DNA from: Natronoglycomyces albus
Lineage (GTDB): Bacteria > Actinomycetota > Actinomycetes > Mycobacteriales > Micromonosporaceae
Length of the DNA stretch: 64,000 bases
Direction: 5' to 3'
Assembly (NCBI RefSeq): GCF_016925535.1
Contig: NZ_CP070496.1
Coordinates: forward strand, 1,302,001 to 1,366,000
How positions within the stretch are numbered: the stretch's first letter is position 1; every line of letters begins with the position of its first letter. The notes under the pieces were generated by a model that was given only the letters and a program-made list of their open reading frames with translations, made no database searches and had not been told where the DNA came from. This document shows, in pieces, positions 36,742 through 46,254 of the stretch. A program made the position numbers and the translations under genes.

Positions 36742-37209
36742 CGCCATCGGTGTGCGCTGGGGCTAACGAGGGACGCAGTTGCCGGACCTGGGTTAAGTAC
36801 CCCTGGAGAAGCCGAATACGAAATCGTGACGCGCGCCTTCTCATTCGGAGCGGGCCTGCCGGGCCCAACGATTCGAACTCCTGTGGGCATCGGGGTGGTC
36901 CTCTCTTTTCAAGGAGCGAGGACTAGGTGATCGCCTGTTGGCGTGATAGCCGTTTTCTCTTCGGGCTCATTACGAACTCACGATGGAACGTGTGGTCACC
37001 GTAGGTGGCTGACGGTTCTGTGAACAAGTCCAGGCACCAGTTGCCGACATCGTCGGCTGGGCGGGGAAAGCCGCGCTGAGGAGTACCGCTGCCGCGAAAC
37101 GATCCAGCGACGCGCAAGAGCAGCGACCTTGATGAACAGTCACGGTCTCGACTTGCGCCCGAGCCGTCGTGGGGGAGTCGTTGGCGCGCAATAATATTGG
37201 CACATGGAA
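36742..37209. other. Non-coding stretch between dxs and the fadB terminator
   Basis: No open frame with coding character is seen on either strand in these 468 nt. A 6-bp hairpin GTCCTC...GAGGAC lies near 36897-36922. A TTCGAAT string near 36870 resembles a tRNA T-loop but has no stem. Confidence 0.5.
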
Positions 37210-37243
37210 GAGCGGCCGTTCACCACATGGTGAACGGCCGCTC
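37210..37243. terminator. Bidirectional terminator between dxs and fadB
   Basis: Sixteen-base arms (37210-37225 with 37228-37243) are perfectly complementary and nearly abut, leaving an effective four-base loop. The element lies 66 nt past the fadB stop and between convergent genes. Confidence 0.82.
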
Positions 37244-37308
37244 CAGTATGACTTCAAGCTATGGACCGCCTCGTCGTCCACAACCGATGAGGCGGTCCTA
37301 GAGACCAA

Positions 37309-39411
37309 CTACAGCTTGGCGTCAAAGGTGGAACCGGTGGCGTCTTTGGCGACACCGATTCGGTCCAAGTAAGGCGTGATACCGCCCTTGGAGAAGGGGA
37401 AGCCCGCCCCGAGGATCATGCACAGGTCGATCTCCTCAGGTCCGGCGACGACGCCCTCGTCGAGGATCTTGCGTGCTTCGGAGGCCATATTGGCCACGAC
37501 CCGGGCGTGTACTTCCTCAGTGGTGGACGGCTTGTCGCCCAACGTGAGGACGTTACGTCCGGCCTCGGTTAGCTCGAACTTGCCCGCTTCGTTCTTTTCG
37601 AACGCCTTGGAGCCTTCGGACTCCAGCTTGACTAGCGCCTTCAGGTTCTCCGAGACGGGGAACCGGTCGCCGAAGCTAGCGTTGAGGTGCTCGGTGACGT
37701 GCAGCCCAACTCCAACCCCAACTAGACCCAGTAGTTCGGTGGGCGTCATTGGCAGGCCGAGCGGGTCGACCGCGCGGTCGACGTCTTCGATCGGCGTGCC
37801 CTCGTCGATACAGGCCATGGCCTGGGCGAGCATGCCCACCAGCAACCGGTTGACGACGAACGCCGGGGCGTCCTTGACGAGCACCCCAGTCTTCTTGAGC
37901 TTCTTGACCACGGCGAAGGCGGTGGCGAGGGTTTCGTCGTTGGTCTGTTCCACGGCGATGACCTCGACCAGCGGCATGACCGCGACCGGGTTGAAGAAGT
38001 GCAGTCCAACGAGTCGCTCCGGGTGTTGCAAGCGGCTGGCCATCTCGGTCAGCGACAGCCCGGAGGTGTTCGTCACCAGCAGGCACTCCTGCGGGACGAT
38101 CTTTTCAAGTTCGCCGAATACGGCGTGCTTGATCGAGATGTCCTCGAATACGGCCTCAATGACAAGGTCACAGTCGGCATAGACGGACTTGTCGGCACCG
38201 GCGGAGACGAGGCTGCGCAGTTTGTCGGCCTTGCCTAGGCCAAGGCGGCCCTTCGCGTCCATCTTGTCGATCTCGGAGTGGATGTAGGACAGGCCTTTCG
38301 CGGCACGCTCCTCGTCGAGGTCGGTCATGACGACCGGCACTTCCAGGCGACGCGCGAACAGCAGAGCAATCTGGCTGGCCATGAGGCCCGCTCCCACGAC
38401 GCCGACCTTCTTGACGTCGTTGGCCAGACCCTTTGACGGTGCGCCAGAGGGCTTTTTCCCACGCTTGCGCAGCAGGTTGAAGGAGTAGAGGCTCGACCGG
38501 TGCTCGGGAGTCACCATGAGGTCGGCCAGCGCCTCGTCTTCATCCAGGATGGCCTGGGAGTAGTCGGTGTCTTTGGCGATCTTGAGAAGTTTCAGGGCCC
38601 GGTATGCGGCGGGTGCCGATCCGCGGACCTTACCTTCGACAAATGCCTCGGCCTTGGCTAGGGCCGTGTCCCACGCTTCGCCCTTGTCTACCTCGGGCCG
38701 TTCCACTGTGACTTCGCCATTGAGGACCTTTGCGGCCCAAGCGAAGGACTCTTCGAGGAAGTCGGCCGGCTCGAACTCGGCGTCGGCGATACCGAGCTTG
38801 GTGACGTCGGGGCCCTTGAGCATCCGGTTTTGGTTGAGCGGGTTTTCGAGGATGACCTGGGCGGCCTTCTCCATCCCGATCAGGTTCGGTAGCAGCTGTG
38901 AGCCGCCCCAGGCGGGTACGAGTCCGATGGCGACTTCTGGCAACCCCACGGCCTTGGCACCGGTGGAGATGGTGCGGTAGTGGCAGTGCAGTGCCAGTTC
39001 GAGGCCGCCACCGAGGGTGACGCCGTTGATGAAGGCGAAGGTGGGGATCTCGGAGTCGCGCAGGCGAGCGTAGGCGGCGTGACCACCTTGGGCCATTGCG
39101 AGGGCCTGGTCGCGTTCCTGCAGGTGATCCATGGCGGTGATGTCGGCACCGGCCAGGAAGATAAACGGCTTACCGGTGACGGCGATGAACTTCACGCGTG
39201 GGCTGCGAGCCTCGATTTCGTCGAGGGCGTTCCACAGGTTTTTCAGTCCGGCCGGGCCGATGGAGCTGGGTTTGGTGTGGTCGTGGCCGTTATCCAGGGT
39301 GATGAGGGCGGCTTCGCCGTCAACTCCTGGGACTCGCACGTACTGTACGAGGGCCTCGGTGATGACTTCGTCTGGGAAGTCGGGAAGCTCAGGCAGGTTC
39401 TTGTAGGTCAT
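37309..39411 (-). CDS. fadB: Fatty-acid oxidation multifunctional protein FadB
   Basis: 700 residues. Residues about 20-260 are an enoyl-CoA hydratase domain, with the oxyanion-hole segments IFLAGADI and NGVTLGGGLELALHC and the acidic catalytic region. Residues about 335-520 are the NAD-binding 3-hydroxyacyl-CoA dehydrogenase (VGVVGAGLMASQIAL; GLHFFNPVAVMPLVEV), followed by its C-terminal helical domain. It performs hydration and NAD-dependent oxidation in beta-oxidation. AAGGAG lies 9 nt before the ATG, overlapping the fadA stop; the two genes are 3 nt apart, consistent with a FadA-FadB complex. Confidence 0.95.
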   Translation of the reverse strand: MTYKNLPELPDFPDEVITEALVQYVRVPGVDGEAALITLDNGHDHTKPSSIGPAGLKNLWNALDEIEARSPRVKFIAVTGKPFIFLAGADITAMDHLQERDQALAMAQGGHAAYARLRDSEIPTFAFINGVTLGGGLELALHCHYRTISTGAKAVGLPEVAIGLVPAWGGSQLLPNLIGMEKAAQVILENPLNQNRMLKGPDVTKLGIADAEFEPADFLEESFAWAAKVLNGEVTVERPEVDKGEAWDTALAKAEAFVEGKVRGSAPAAYRALKLLKIAKDTDYSQAILDEDEALADLMVTPEHRSSLYSFNLLRKRGKKPSGAPSKGLANDVKKVGVVGAGLMASQIALLFARRLEVPVVMTDLDEERAAKGLSYIHSEIDKMDAKGRLGLGKADKLRSLVSAGADKSVYADCDLVIEAVFEDISIKHAVFGELEKIVPQECLLVTNTSGLSLTEMASRLQHPERLVGLHFFNPVAVMPLVEVIAVEQTNDETLATAFAVVKKLKKTGVLVKDAPAFVVNRLLVGMLAQAMACIDEGTPIEDVDRAVDPLGLPMTPTELLGLVGVGVGLHVTEHLNASFGDRFPVSENLKALVKLESEGSKAFEKNEAGKFELTEAGRNVLTLGDKPSTTEEVHARVVANMASEARKILDEGVVAGPEEIDLCMILGAGFPFSKGGITPYLDRIGVAKDATGSTFDAKL

Positions 39412-39414
39412 TGT

Positions 39415-40608
39415 TTAGGCTCCTTCCCCGTTGTAGGCGGGGTTTTCCCAGATGATCGTGCCGCCCATGCCCATGCCGACGCACATGGTCGTGATGCCGT
39501 AGCGCACGTGCGGGTTCTCGGCGAAGGACTGCGAAAGCTGCGACATCAGGCGCACACCCGATGAGGCCAGCGGGTGGCCCACGGCGATCGCGCCGCCCAT
39601 GGGGTTGACCTTCTCGCTGTCTTGCGGGATTCCGAAGTGGTCGAGGAAGGCCAGTACCTGGACGGCGAAGGCCTCGTTGATCTCGAAGAGTCCGATGTCG
39701 TCAATGGTGAGTCCGGCCTTGGCGAGAGCCTTTTCGGTGGAGGGGATTGGACCCTCTCCCATCAGCTCCGGGTCGACCCCGGCATAGGCAAAGGCGACCA
39801 TGCGCATTCCCACGGGGAGGCCGAGCTCTTCGGCGGCCTGTGAGGAAGCCAAGAGGCAGGCGGTGGCGCCGTCGGTCAGCGGAGCTGCGTTGCCGGCGGT
39901 GACGCGACCGTGGGGGCGGAACGGGGTGCGAAGACCAGCCAGTCCTTCCACAGTGGTGCCAGGGCGCGGCGGCTCATCGGCGGTGACTAGGGTCCAACCT
40001 TCGTCGCTGTTGCGAGCCGACATGGTGGTCAGGTCGCGTGAGAGCTTGTCGACTGACTTCGCGTAGCGTTCCTGAGTTTGGGCCGCATAGGCGTCAGCGC
40101 GTTCTTTGGTGATGGTGGGGAACTTGTCGTGGAGCGCCTCAGCGGTGTTACCCATGTTGAGAGCGTCGGGATCGACCAGGTTCTCCGCCACGAAGCGCGG
40201 GTTGGGGTCGGCTCCCTCGCCCATCGGGTGGTTGGTCATCGATTCCACGCCGCCGGCGATGGCGATGTCGTAGGCTCCCACGCCGATGCTGGCTCCGACC
40301 GAGGTCACAGCGGTCATGGCGCCAGCGCACATGCGGTCGATGGCGAAGCCGGGTACGGAGCGGGGTAGACCGGCCAGGATGGCGGCGGTACGGCCAATGG
40401 TCAAGCCTTGGTCGCCGGTTTGCGTGGTCGCGGCGAGGGCGACTTCCTCCACGCGCTCTGGCGGCAGATTCGGGTTGCGCTGCAGCAGCGCGCGGATGCA
40501 ACGAATGACAAGGTCGTCTGCACGGGTCTCGTCGTAGACACCATTGGCCTTGCCGAATGGCGTGCGGACTCCGTCGACGAAGACGACGTCGTGGACTGAC
40601 TGTTTCAC
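39415..40608 (-). CDS. fadA: Acetyl-CoA C-acyltransferase (thiolase) FadA
   Basis: 397 residues from GTG 40606-40608, chosen because AAAGGAGG lies 8 nt upstream; an earlier GTG at 40656 lies in the promoter palindrome. Thiolase residues are in place: the nucleophile in DRMCAGAMTA, NPMGGAIAVGHPLASSG with the catalytic His, and TTMCVGMGMG with the second Cys. NEAFAVQ is also present. It cleaves 3-ketoacyl-CoA with CoA to shorten the chain by two carbons. It is the first gene of the fadA-fadB operon. Confidence 0.95.
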   Translation of the reverse strand: MKQSVHDVVFVDGVRTPFGKANGVYDETRADDLVIRCIRALLQRNPNLPPERVEEVALAATTQTGDQGLTIGRTAAILAGLPRSVPGFAIDRMCAGAMTAVTSVGASIGVGAYDIAIAGGVESMTNHPMGEGADPNPRFVAENLVDPDALNMGNTAEALHDKFPTITKERADAYAAQTQERYAKSVDKLSRDLTTMSARNSDEGWTLVTADEPPRPGTTVEGLAGLRTPFRPHGRVTAGNAAPLTDGATACLLASSQAAEELGLPVGMRMVAFAYAGVDPELMGEGPIPSTEKALAKAGLTIDDIGLFEINEAFAVQVLAFLDHFGIPQDSEKVNPMGGAIAVGHPLASSGVRLMSQLSQSFAENPHVRYGITTMCVGMGMGGTIIWENPAYNGEGA

Positions 40609-40647
40609 GCCAGTGCCCTCCTTTGGGTCGGTCGCGTTATCGATGAT

Positions 40648-40667
40648 GTTACTCACAAGTAACTATA
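40648..40667 (-). promoter_or_regulatory. fadAB promoter with overlapping palindromic operator
   Basis: Reading the minus strand, TATAGT (40662-40667) is a good -10 hexamer and is followed directly by the palindrome GTTACT-TGTG-AGTAAC (40648-40663). A repressor bound there would cover the transcription start. The arms lie about 40 nt before the fadA start. The perfect palindrome ACCCCCGGGGGT (40674-40685) is just upstream. A fatty-acid-responsive TetR-type repressor is the natural guess; none is encoded nearby. Confidence 0.6.
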
Positions 40668-40685
40668 GCTGGTACCCCCGGGGGT

Positions 40686-41249
40686 CCGCCAATCTGTGGC
40701 TCGCGATTGGTCACGCGATTTTCCCGGCCGGTCGCGCTTTCGCGGTCGGGTCAATGCCAGCTGACTCAGGTGCTGTCAATGGGTTGGGCTGAGGTCGCGT
40801 GTGAGTGTGGTGAATTCGTGGTCGGTTGGCTCTCGGTCGCGCGACTGCCGGATGAGCCCAGGTGGCGTCAGTCCCCACCTTGCCAGAGCGGCGCGGCCAT
40901 CTCGGGCAACTTGCCGAAAGCCATACCCGCTAGGGCCTGGCTTGATGGACTCATCTCAGGTACGACGACACCTGAAGGTGGGACGCGAACCGCTAGGCGA
41001 TGACCCAGCGGTTCGCAAAGGCTGCGCCTGGTCCAGATCACCGCTGGGGCTCGGGGCTATACACGCAGATACGGCACCGGGCTGGCCTGAGTTGGGTAGC
41101 TCGGTGCCGAAAGTGGTAGTTGGCATCTCAGCCGCACGAGCGGCAGGGGAGTTATCCACAGGCGGCACGTTCGCTATTGCCCGGAATGACCCGCATTGGG
41201 AGAATTAATTTGGGGAGCCCCCTACATCGATACATGCACATATATCTGT
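40686..41249. other. Non-coding stretch between rnd and fadA
   Basis: About 560 nt without a supportable gene. It contains one clear hairpin, a perfect 10-bp stem at 40985-40994 with 41007-41016, possibly a second terminator for rnd. Frames spanning the region lack similarity to anything I recognise and have poor ribosome sites. Confidence 0.5.
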
Positions 41250-41274
41250 CGGTGGCGCCGCATGGGCGCCACCG
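41250..41274 (-). terminator. Terminator of rnd
   Basis: A 10-bp perfect stem (41250-41259 with 41265-41274) with the loop GCATG, 12 nt beyond the rnd stop codon on the minus strand. Confidence 0.75.
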
Positions 41275-41285
41275 TACTTCCTCGC

Positions 41286-42509
41286 TTAGGGCCGCAAGGC
41301 CGCACAGAGTTTGTCCGCCAGCAACTCCACCTGCCAATTGCGGGCGTTGTTGCTCTTTAGCAGCTGCGCCACCGCCTCCGGCGAGATCTGGTGCGGAGGC
41401 TGCCACGCCAGCGCCCTCACCGCGGCCGGAGCGATCAGATTCTCCGGCGGAAGTGAGTGCGTCTGCGCCTCCTGAAGGACCACGGCACGGGAGGCCGCGA
41501 GCCGCTCAGCCGCGTCGGGGAAACGATCCGACCAGCGATGAGTCGCGGGAGGGCCATCCTGCGGCGGGGTCGTCGGCGGCAATTGGGAATTAGGCAGCTT
41601 GCGGGCCTTAGCCAGAGCCGACAGCCACAGCCGGGCGTGCGCCTTCCCCCGTCGACGCATCGAGCCCAGGCTCATCAGCTCGCTGTAGTCGGTCGGATCA
41701 GCAGTGGCCGCCTCGACAATCGCCGCGTCAGTGAGCAGCTTCGAGGGGGCGCGATCAAGATCCTGAGCCAGTTCGTCGCGAGCCTCCCACAGCGCCCTCA
41801 CTCGGCTCAGGGCCCGAGCCCCACGAACCTTGTGGATGCCCGAGGTGCGCCGCCACGGCTGAGGACGCGGCGGCGGAGGAGGAGCGGTCGCCACGTAGGC
41901 GAACTCTTCGGCCGCCCACTCCGACTTACCCTGCTCCTTCAGCTCTGCTACCAGCAACTCCCGAAGCTCGATGAGCAGCTCCACATCGAGCGCGGCATAA
42001 ACCAGCCAGTCATGCGGCAGCGGCCGCGAAGACCAGTCCGCCGCCGAGTGTTGCTTCTCCAACTCATAACCGAGCAACTGTTTGGTCAAGGGGGCGAGCC
42101 CAACCCGTTCGAAGTTGCACAGCCGTGCTGCCAACTCCGTGTCGAACAGTTTGCTGGGGTGCAGTTCCAGTTCGGTCAAACATGGCAGGTCTTGGCTGGC
42201 AGCGTGCAAAATCCACTCTGGGCCCGTCAACACCTCCCGCAAAGGGGCGAGGTCATCGATGCCAATGGGGTCGACTAGGAAACTGCCCGCACCACTGCGA
42301 CGCAGCTGTATCAAGTAAGCCCGACCCGAATACCGAAAGCCCGAGGCCCGTTCTGTGTCGATGGCGATCGGGCCGTGCCCGGCCGTGAGCGCTGCGGCCA
42401 CCTGGGCCACTCCGGCGTCGGTATCGACCAGGTCAGGGACCCCCTCCCGGGGGTTCGTCAACGGGACGGGGCTGTCATCTAGCGGGGTATCGTCGTGAAG
42501 TTCCTGCAC
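41286..42509 (-). CDS. rnd: Ribonuclease D family 3'-5' exonuclease
   Basis: 407 residues from GTG 42507-42509. The DEDDy exonuclease motifs are present: AIDTERASGF (Exo I), HAASQDLPCL (Exo II) and HDWLVYAALDVELL (Exo III with Tyr and Asp). Residues about 222-300 form an HRDC helical domain (VRGARALSRVRALWEARDELAQDLDRAPSKLL, here shown only as a region). It trims 3' ends of structured RNAs such as tRNA precursors. No ribosome site is visible, so the transcript may be leaderless. It is divergent from hemE, an arrangement also seen in mycobacteria. Confidence 0.92.
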   Translation of the reverse strand: MQELHDDTPLDDSPVPLTNPREGVPDLVDTDAGVAQVAAALTAGHGPIAIDTERASGFRYSGRAYLIQLRRSGAGSFLVDPIGIDDLAPLREVLTGPEWILHAASQDLPCLTELELHPSKLFDTELAARLCNFERVGLAPLTKQLLGYELEKQHSAADWSSRPLPHDWLVYAALDVELLIELRELLVAELKEQGKSEWAAEEFAYVATAPPPPPRPQPWRRTSGIHKVRGARALSRVRALWEARDELAQDLDRAPSKLLTDAAIVEAATADPTDYSELMSLGSMRRRGKAHARLWLSALAKARKLPNSQLPPTTPPQDGPPATHRWSDRFPDAAERLAASRAVVLQEAQTHSLPPENLIAPAAVRALAWQPPHQISPEAVAQLLKSNNARNWQVELLADKLCAALRP

Positions 42510-42665
42510 AAGTCAACCGTACGGGTGTCCTCCAACTATGTCTCACAGCCCCGCCGATCCGTGGGACAAACTGCACTCGAACAGGTGATCGCCAGTGAGG
42601 ACTCTCTCGTCACTCCTTGGCCCTCCCACAGCCATCCAAGGCCCCGCTCATGCCAGTATTGGCAC

Positions 42666-43718
42666 GTGACTGACGATTCCATCACCACCACTGACACCGC
42701 CGCCACCTCGCCTTTCCTAGCCGCATGTCGAGGCGAAAAGGTCTCCCACACTCCTGTGTGGTTCATGCGCCAGGCCGGGCGTTCACTGCCCGAATACAAG
42801 GAGGCTCGCGCGGGCACCACCATGTTGGATGCCTGTGCCAACCCCGAACTAGTTTGTGAAATCACGATGCAGCCGGTACGCCGTTACGGTGTTGACGCGG
42901 CAGTGTTCTTTTCCGACATCGTCGTCCCGCTGCGAGCGATCGGCATCGACGTGGAGATTGTGCCCGGTACTGGCCCAGTGATCGCCAACCCCGTGCGCAC
43001 CGAAGCAGACCTAAAACGCCTACGCGACCTCGAACCAGACGATGTTCCCTATATCACCGAGGCGATCGGGCTATTGCGCCGCGAACTGGGGGAAACCCCG
43101 CTCATCGGCTTCGCCGGAGCGCCGTTCACCCTGGCCAGCTACCTGGTGGAGGGGGCGCCGTCGCGCAACTACACCCATTCCAAGACCATGATGCGCTCCC
43201 AACCCGACCTATGGAACGCCATCGCCTCCCGCCTGGCCGCGATCGCCGGGCAGTTCTTGCGGGTACAAGTCGACGCCGGAGCCCAGGCCGTGCAGCTGTT
43301 CGATTCGTGGGCGGGGGCGCTCTCAGAATCCGACTACCGCCGCCTCGCGCTGCCGCATTCACGGGCCACCCTCGCGTCGGTGGCAGGTGAGGTGCCCAGC
43401 ATCCACTTCGGCGTGGGCACCACTCACTTGCTCGAGGCGATGAGTGAGGTGGGAACCGATGTGATGGGTATCGACTGGCGAACCCCGTTGTCGCAGGCAG
43501 CCAAGCGTCTGCCCGGCCGTCCCTTGCAGGGAAACCTTGACCCGACCGCCGCGTTGGCCGATCCCAAACCAATGCTCGCCGAAGTAGACGAGGTGCTCTC
43601 CGAGGCCGCCAGAGTGCCCGGCCACATTTTCAACCTCGGCCACGGAGTACTACCAGAGACCAATCCTGACGCGCTGAAGCGCATCACCGACCACGTGCAC
43701 GAGAAAACGGCGGAATAA
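42666..43718 (+). CDS. hemE: Uroporphyrinogen III decarboxylase
   Basis: 350 residues from GTG 42666; a longer reading to 42495 would invade the rnd promoter. The family signatures are PVWFMRQAGRSLPEY near the N-terminus and GFAGAPFTLASYLVEG in the middle, with catalytic Asp in FFSDIVVPL. It removes four acetate carboxyls from uroporphyrinogen III, giving coproporphyrinogen III. No ribosome site is seen, again suggesting a leaderless start. The next gene, cgoX, begins 2 nt after the stop. Confidence 0.96.
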   Translation: MTDDSITTTDTAATSPFLAACRGEKVSHTPVWFMRQAGRSLPEYKEARAGTTMLDACANPELVCEITMQPVRRYGVDAAVFFSDIVVPLRAIGIDVEIVPGTGPVIANPVRTEADLKRLRDLEPDDVPYITEAIGLLRRELGETPLIGFAGAPFTLASYLVEGAPSRNYTHSKTMMRSQPDLWNAIASRLAAIAGQFLRVQVDAGAQAVQLFDSWAGALSESDYRRLALPHSRATLASVAGEVPSIHFGVGTTHLLEAMSEVGTDVMGIDWRTPLSQAAKRLPGRPLQGNLDPTAALADPKPMLAEVDEVLSEAARVPGHIFNLGHGVLPETNPDALKRITDHVHEKTAE

Positions 43719-43720
43719 CC

Positions 43721-45127
43721 ATGGCGCGCGTCCTCGTCATTGGTGGTGGAATCGCCGGTCTGACCGCCGCCCACCGGCTGCGACAGCGGCTGGGTCCCGG
43801 AGCCGAGATAGTCCTAGCCGAGGCATCCGACCGACTCGGCGGCAAGATCCACTCGCTGCCTTTCGCGGGGCTCACCGTCGAGGCTGGAGCCGAATCGCTA
43901 CTGGCAGCCAGGCCCGAGCCAGCCGCTCTGGCCGAAGAAGTAGGTCTTGGTGAGGCGCTGCGCCGACCGGGCGAGTATCCGGCGGCGCTCCTGTTGGATG
44001 GAGAACTCAAGCCGTTCCCCGCTGGCACCTTTATGGGTCTGCCGCGCACCATCGACGACATCGCCAGCTACCTCAGCACCGAGGGCCTAGCCGAGGCCAA
44101 ACGTGAACGACCCACCTCCGGTCCGCTCTTGGGGCCCGAGGAAGACCGATCCATTGGAGACTTGGTAGCGCAGCAACTGGGAATAGAGGTGCGTGACCGG
44201 CTCCTCGAACCCATCCTCGCCGGGATATACGCGGGCGACCTCGACCGCCTTTCGGTGGCCGCGGTCATGCCGCAGCTGGCGACGCACCTTCGCACCCACC
44301 AGAGGCTGACCGACGCGGTCTGCGCGATGTTGCCAGCGCCAGAGCCGAACCAACCCAAGCGTCCCAACCCGCTGGCCACCATCGAGGGTGGTCTGGGACG
44401 CCTCGTGCGTGCTACGGCCCAACACGCGAAACCGGATTTGCGTCTTCGCACCACGGTGCGTCAGCTGCGCGGCCGCCCTGGCGGCGGCTGGCATGCGGTG
44501 TGTGGACCGGTTCCCTACCCGTCACTGATCGCCGCCGACGCGGTCGTGGTGGCCGTGCCAGCCACACCAGCGGCCCAACTGTTGGAGGGGCATGCGACAA
44601 CTGCGGTCGCCGCGTTGAGAGAGGTGGACTACGCGTCGGTGGCTTTGGCTACTTTCGCGTTCCCATCTGGCACCACGCTTCCCGCACATTCGGGATTCTT
44701 GGTCCCGGCCAGCAGCGGTCACGAGATCAAGGCCGCCACCTTTTTCACCCGCAAGTGGCCACATCTGACCACGGAGGATGCGCCAGTGATCATGCGGGTG
44801 TCACTAGGGCGATACGGGGCCGTGCGCTCGCTGCAACGCCCCGACGCCGACCTGGCCAACCTCGCGTTGCGCGAAGTTCGCGCTTGCTTGGGGTCCGATG
44901 GCGGCACCGAACTACCAGAACCTCTTAAATGGAGAGTCAATCGGTGGGGGGGCGGGCTCCCGCAATACACGCCCGGACACTCCTTGCGCATGAGCCAGGC
45001 GCGGGCCGAACTGGCCCAACTGGGTGGCATCGCGCTGGCGGGGGCCGCTGCCGATGGTGTCGGCATCGCCGCCTGCATTGCCTCAGGCAGGGCGGCCGCG
45101 GATTCCGTGGCCGACCAGGTGTTGTGA
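43721..45127 (+). CDS. cgoX: Coproporphyrinogen III oxidase, HemY/CgoX type
   Basis: 468 residues. An FAD-binding GxGxxG (VLVIGGGIAGLTAAHRL) opens the protein, followed by GAESLLAARPEPAAL and the C-terminal FAD contact (GGIALAGAAADGVGIAACIASGRAAA). It belongs to the HemY/PPOX family. In actinobacteria with HemQ this enzyme oxidises coproporphyrinogen III to coproporphyrin III, using oxygen. Its position between hemE and hemQ fits the coproporphyrin-dependent branch. The older name hemG/hemY may be found for the same gene. Confidence 0.93.
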   Translation: MARVLVIGGGIAGLTAAHRLRQRLGPGAEIVLAEASDRLGGKIHSLPFAGLTVEAGAESLLAARPEPAALAEEVGLGEALRRPGEYPAALLLDGELKPFPAGTFMGLPRTIDDIASYLSTEGLAEAKRERPTSGPLLGPEEDRSIGDLVAQQLGIEVRDRLLEPILAGIYAGDLDRLSVAAVMPQLATHLRTHQRLTDAVCAMLPAPEPNQPKRPNPLATIEGGLGRLVRATAQHAKPDLRLRTTVRQLRGRPGGGWHAVCGPVPYPSLIAADAVVVAVPATPAAQLLEGHATTAVAALREVDYASVALATFAFPSGTTLPAHSGFLVPASSGHEIKAATFFTRKWPHLTTEDAPVIMRVSLGRYGAVRSLQRPDADLANLALREVRACLGSDGGTELPEPLKWRVNRWGGGLPQYTPGHSLRMSQARAELAQLGGIALAGAAADGVGIAACIASGRAAADSVADQVL

Positions 45128-45232
45128 ATCCGGTGCAGGTGATTGGCCAAGAGCGCGAGCTGCGGCCAAGGTGCCTGTTGGCCCATTGAGAAGTTTGAGT
45201 AAGTGTGAGACCACCACCCACATGGAGAAAGA

Positions 45233-45952
45233 GTGAGCGACATGTCAGAGAAATCCGGCCAGACCAATGCCGCGCGCCTGAAGGAATTGAACAACACCAT
45301 TCGTTACACGATGTGGTCGGTGTTCTCCTCGCAGGAGCGTCTACCCTCCGACCGGGACGAGATCGCCTCGGATGCCGCTACGTTCTTCGCGAACGCCCAG
45401 GAGCAAGACGTCACAGTGCGCGGGGTGTATGACGTGTCGGGTCTGCGCGCGGACGCTGATGTCATGGTCTGGTGGCATGCGGAGACCTCCGACCAGCTAC
45501 AGGATGCTTATGCCGGATTCCGCCGGTCTCTGCTGGGCCAGCATCTGGCTCCGGTGTGGTCAAACATGGCACTGCACCGCCCCGCAGAGTTCAACCGCAG
45601 TCACATTCCCGCCTTCCTAGCGGGGGAAGAGGCGCGCGAGTACATCTGTGTCTACCCGTTTGTCCGCTCCTATGAGTGGTACTTGCTTCCGGACGAGGAA
45701 CGCCGCGACATGCTGCGGGAACATGGTCAGATGGCGCGTGACTACCCGGACGTGCGGGCCAACACGGTGGCGTCTTTCGCCCTGGGCGACTATGAGTGGA
45801 TTCTGGCGTTCGAGGCCGATGAGTTGCATCGCATCGTGGACGTCATGCGGGAGCTGCGGGCGTCGCGGGCGCGCCGTCATGTGCGCGAGGAGGTCCCGTT
45901 CTTCACAGGTCGCAAGGTCAGTATCGAAAAGATCATTCGCGATCTCCCCTAA
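45233..45952 (+). CDS. hemQ: Coproheme decarboxylase HemQ (chlorite dismutase family)
   Basis: 239 residues from GTG 45233, with GGAG 5 nt upstream; an ATG at 45242 is the alternative. Family landmarks include [12 protein letters not shown], the pair [11 protein letters not shown], the [13 protein letters not shown] strand with the catalytic Tyr, and [15 protein letters not shown] with the proximal-side His. It uses peroxide to decarboxylate two propionates of coproheme, giving heme b. The Arg of true chlorite dismutases is not expected here. A strong terminator follows the gene. The ferrochelatase that supplies coproheme is not in the window. Confidence 0.94.
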   Translation: MSDMSEKSGQTNAARLKELNNTIRYTMWSVFSSQERLPSDRDEIASDAATFFANAQEQDVTVRGVYDVSGLRADADVMVWWHAETSDQLQDAYAGFRRSLLGQHLAPVWSNMALHRPAEFNRSHIPAFLAGEEAREYICVYPFVRSYEWYLLPDEERRDMLREHGQMARDYPDVRANTVASFALGDYEWILAFEADELHRIVDVMRELRASRARRHVREEVPFFTGRKVSIEKIIRDLP

Positions 45953-45961
45953 TTGTCTGTT

Positions 45962-46009
45962 AGGGCTGGAGAGTGCGCACACGGTGGCCGTCTCCAGCCC
46001 TTGCTTTTT
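45962..46009 (+). terminator. Rho-independent terminator of hemE-cgoX-hemQ
   Basis: An 11-bp perfect stem (45962-45972 with 45991-46001) is followed by TGC and a run of five T. It lies 9 nt after the hemQ stop. Confidence 0.88.
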
Positions 46010-46254
46010 GGAGCGGTGAGGGTCTGCGGCGAATGGCCACGTGATTGGTCAGCCGAGGCTAGGGCGGAATTGGCCGGCGGTGGTCCATTCTCAGGTGCCC
46101 CCTGGCTCGTGTCGTCTCCGGACCGGGGTGGGCGCGGTCGGCGTGTTAGCGGCAACGTCGCCGAATGGACTACCTGGCTAGACTGCCTGCGACCTTAACG
46201 CCTCTTAAGGAATGGGCCAGTGTTCTCACTATTTGGAAGGTGAGAGACTGGGGT

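Noticed and set aside
36850-36930. tRNA-like TTCGAAT T-loop on the minus strand
   Set aside because: The bases flanking the loop do not form a T stem, and no acceptor or anticodon stem can be drawn around it.
40707-41208. Two overlapping plus-strand frames between fadA and rnd
   Set aside because: No ribosome site, no recognisable motif, and they cross a strong hairpin; treated as non-coding.
45233-45952. True chlorite dismutase activity for HemQ
   Set aside because: It sits directly after hemE and cgoX, which points to coproheme decarboxylation; no other chlorate-related gene is present.
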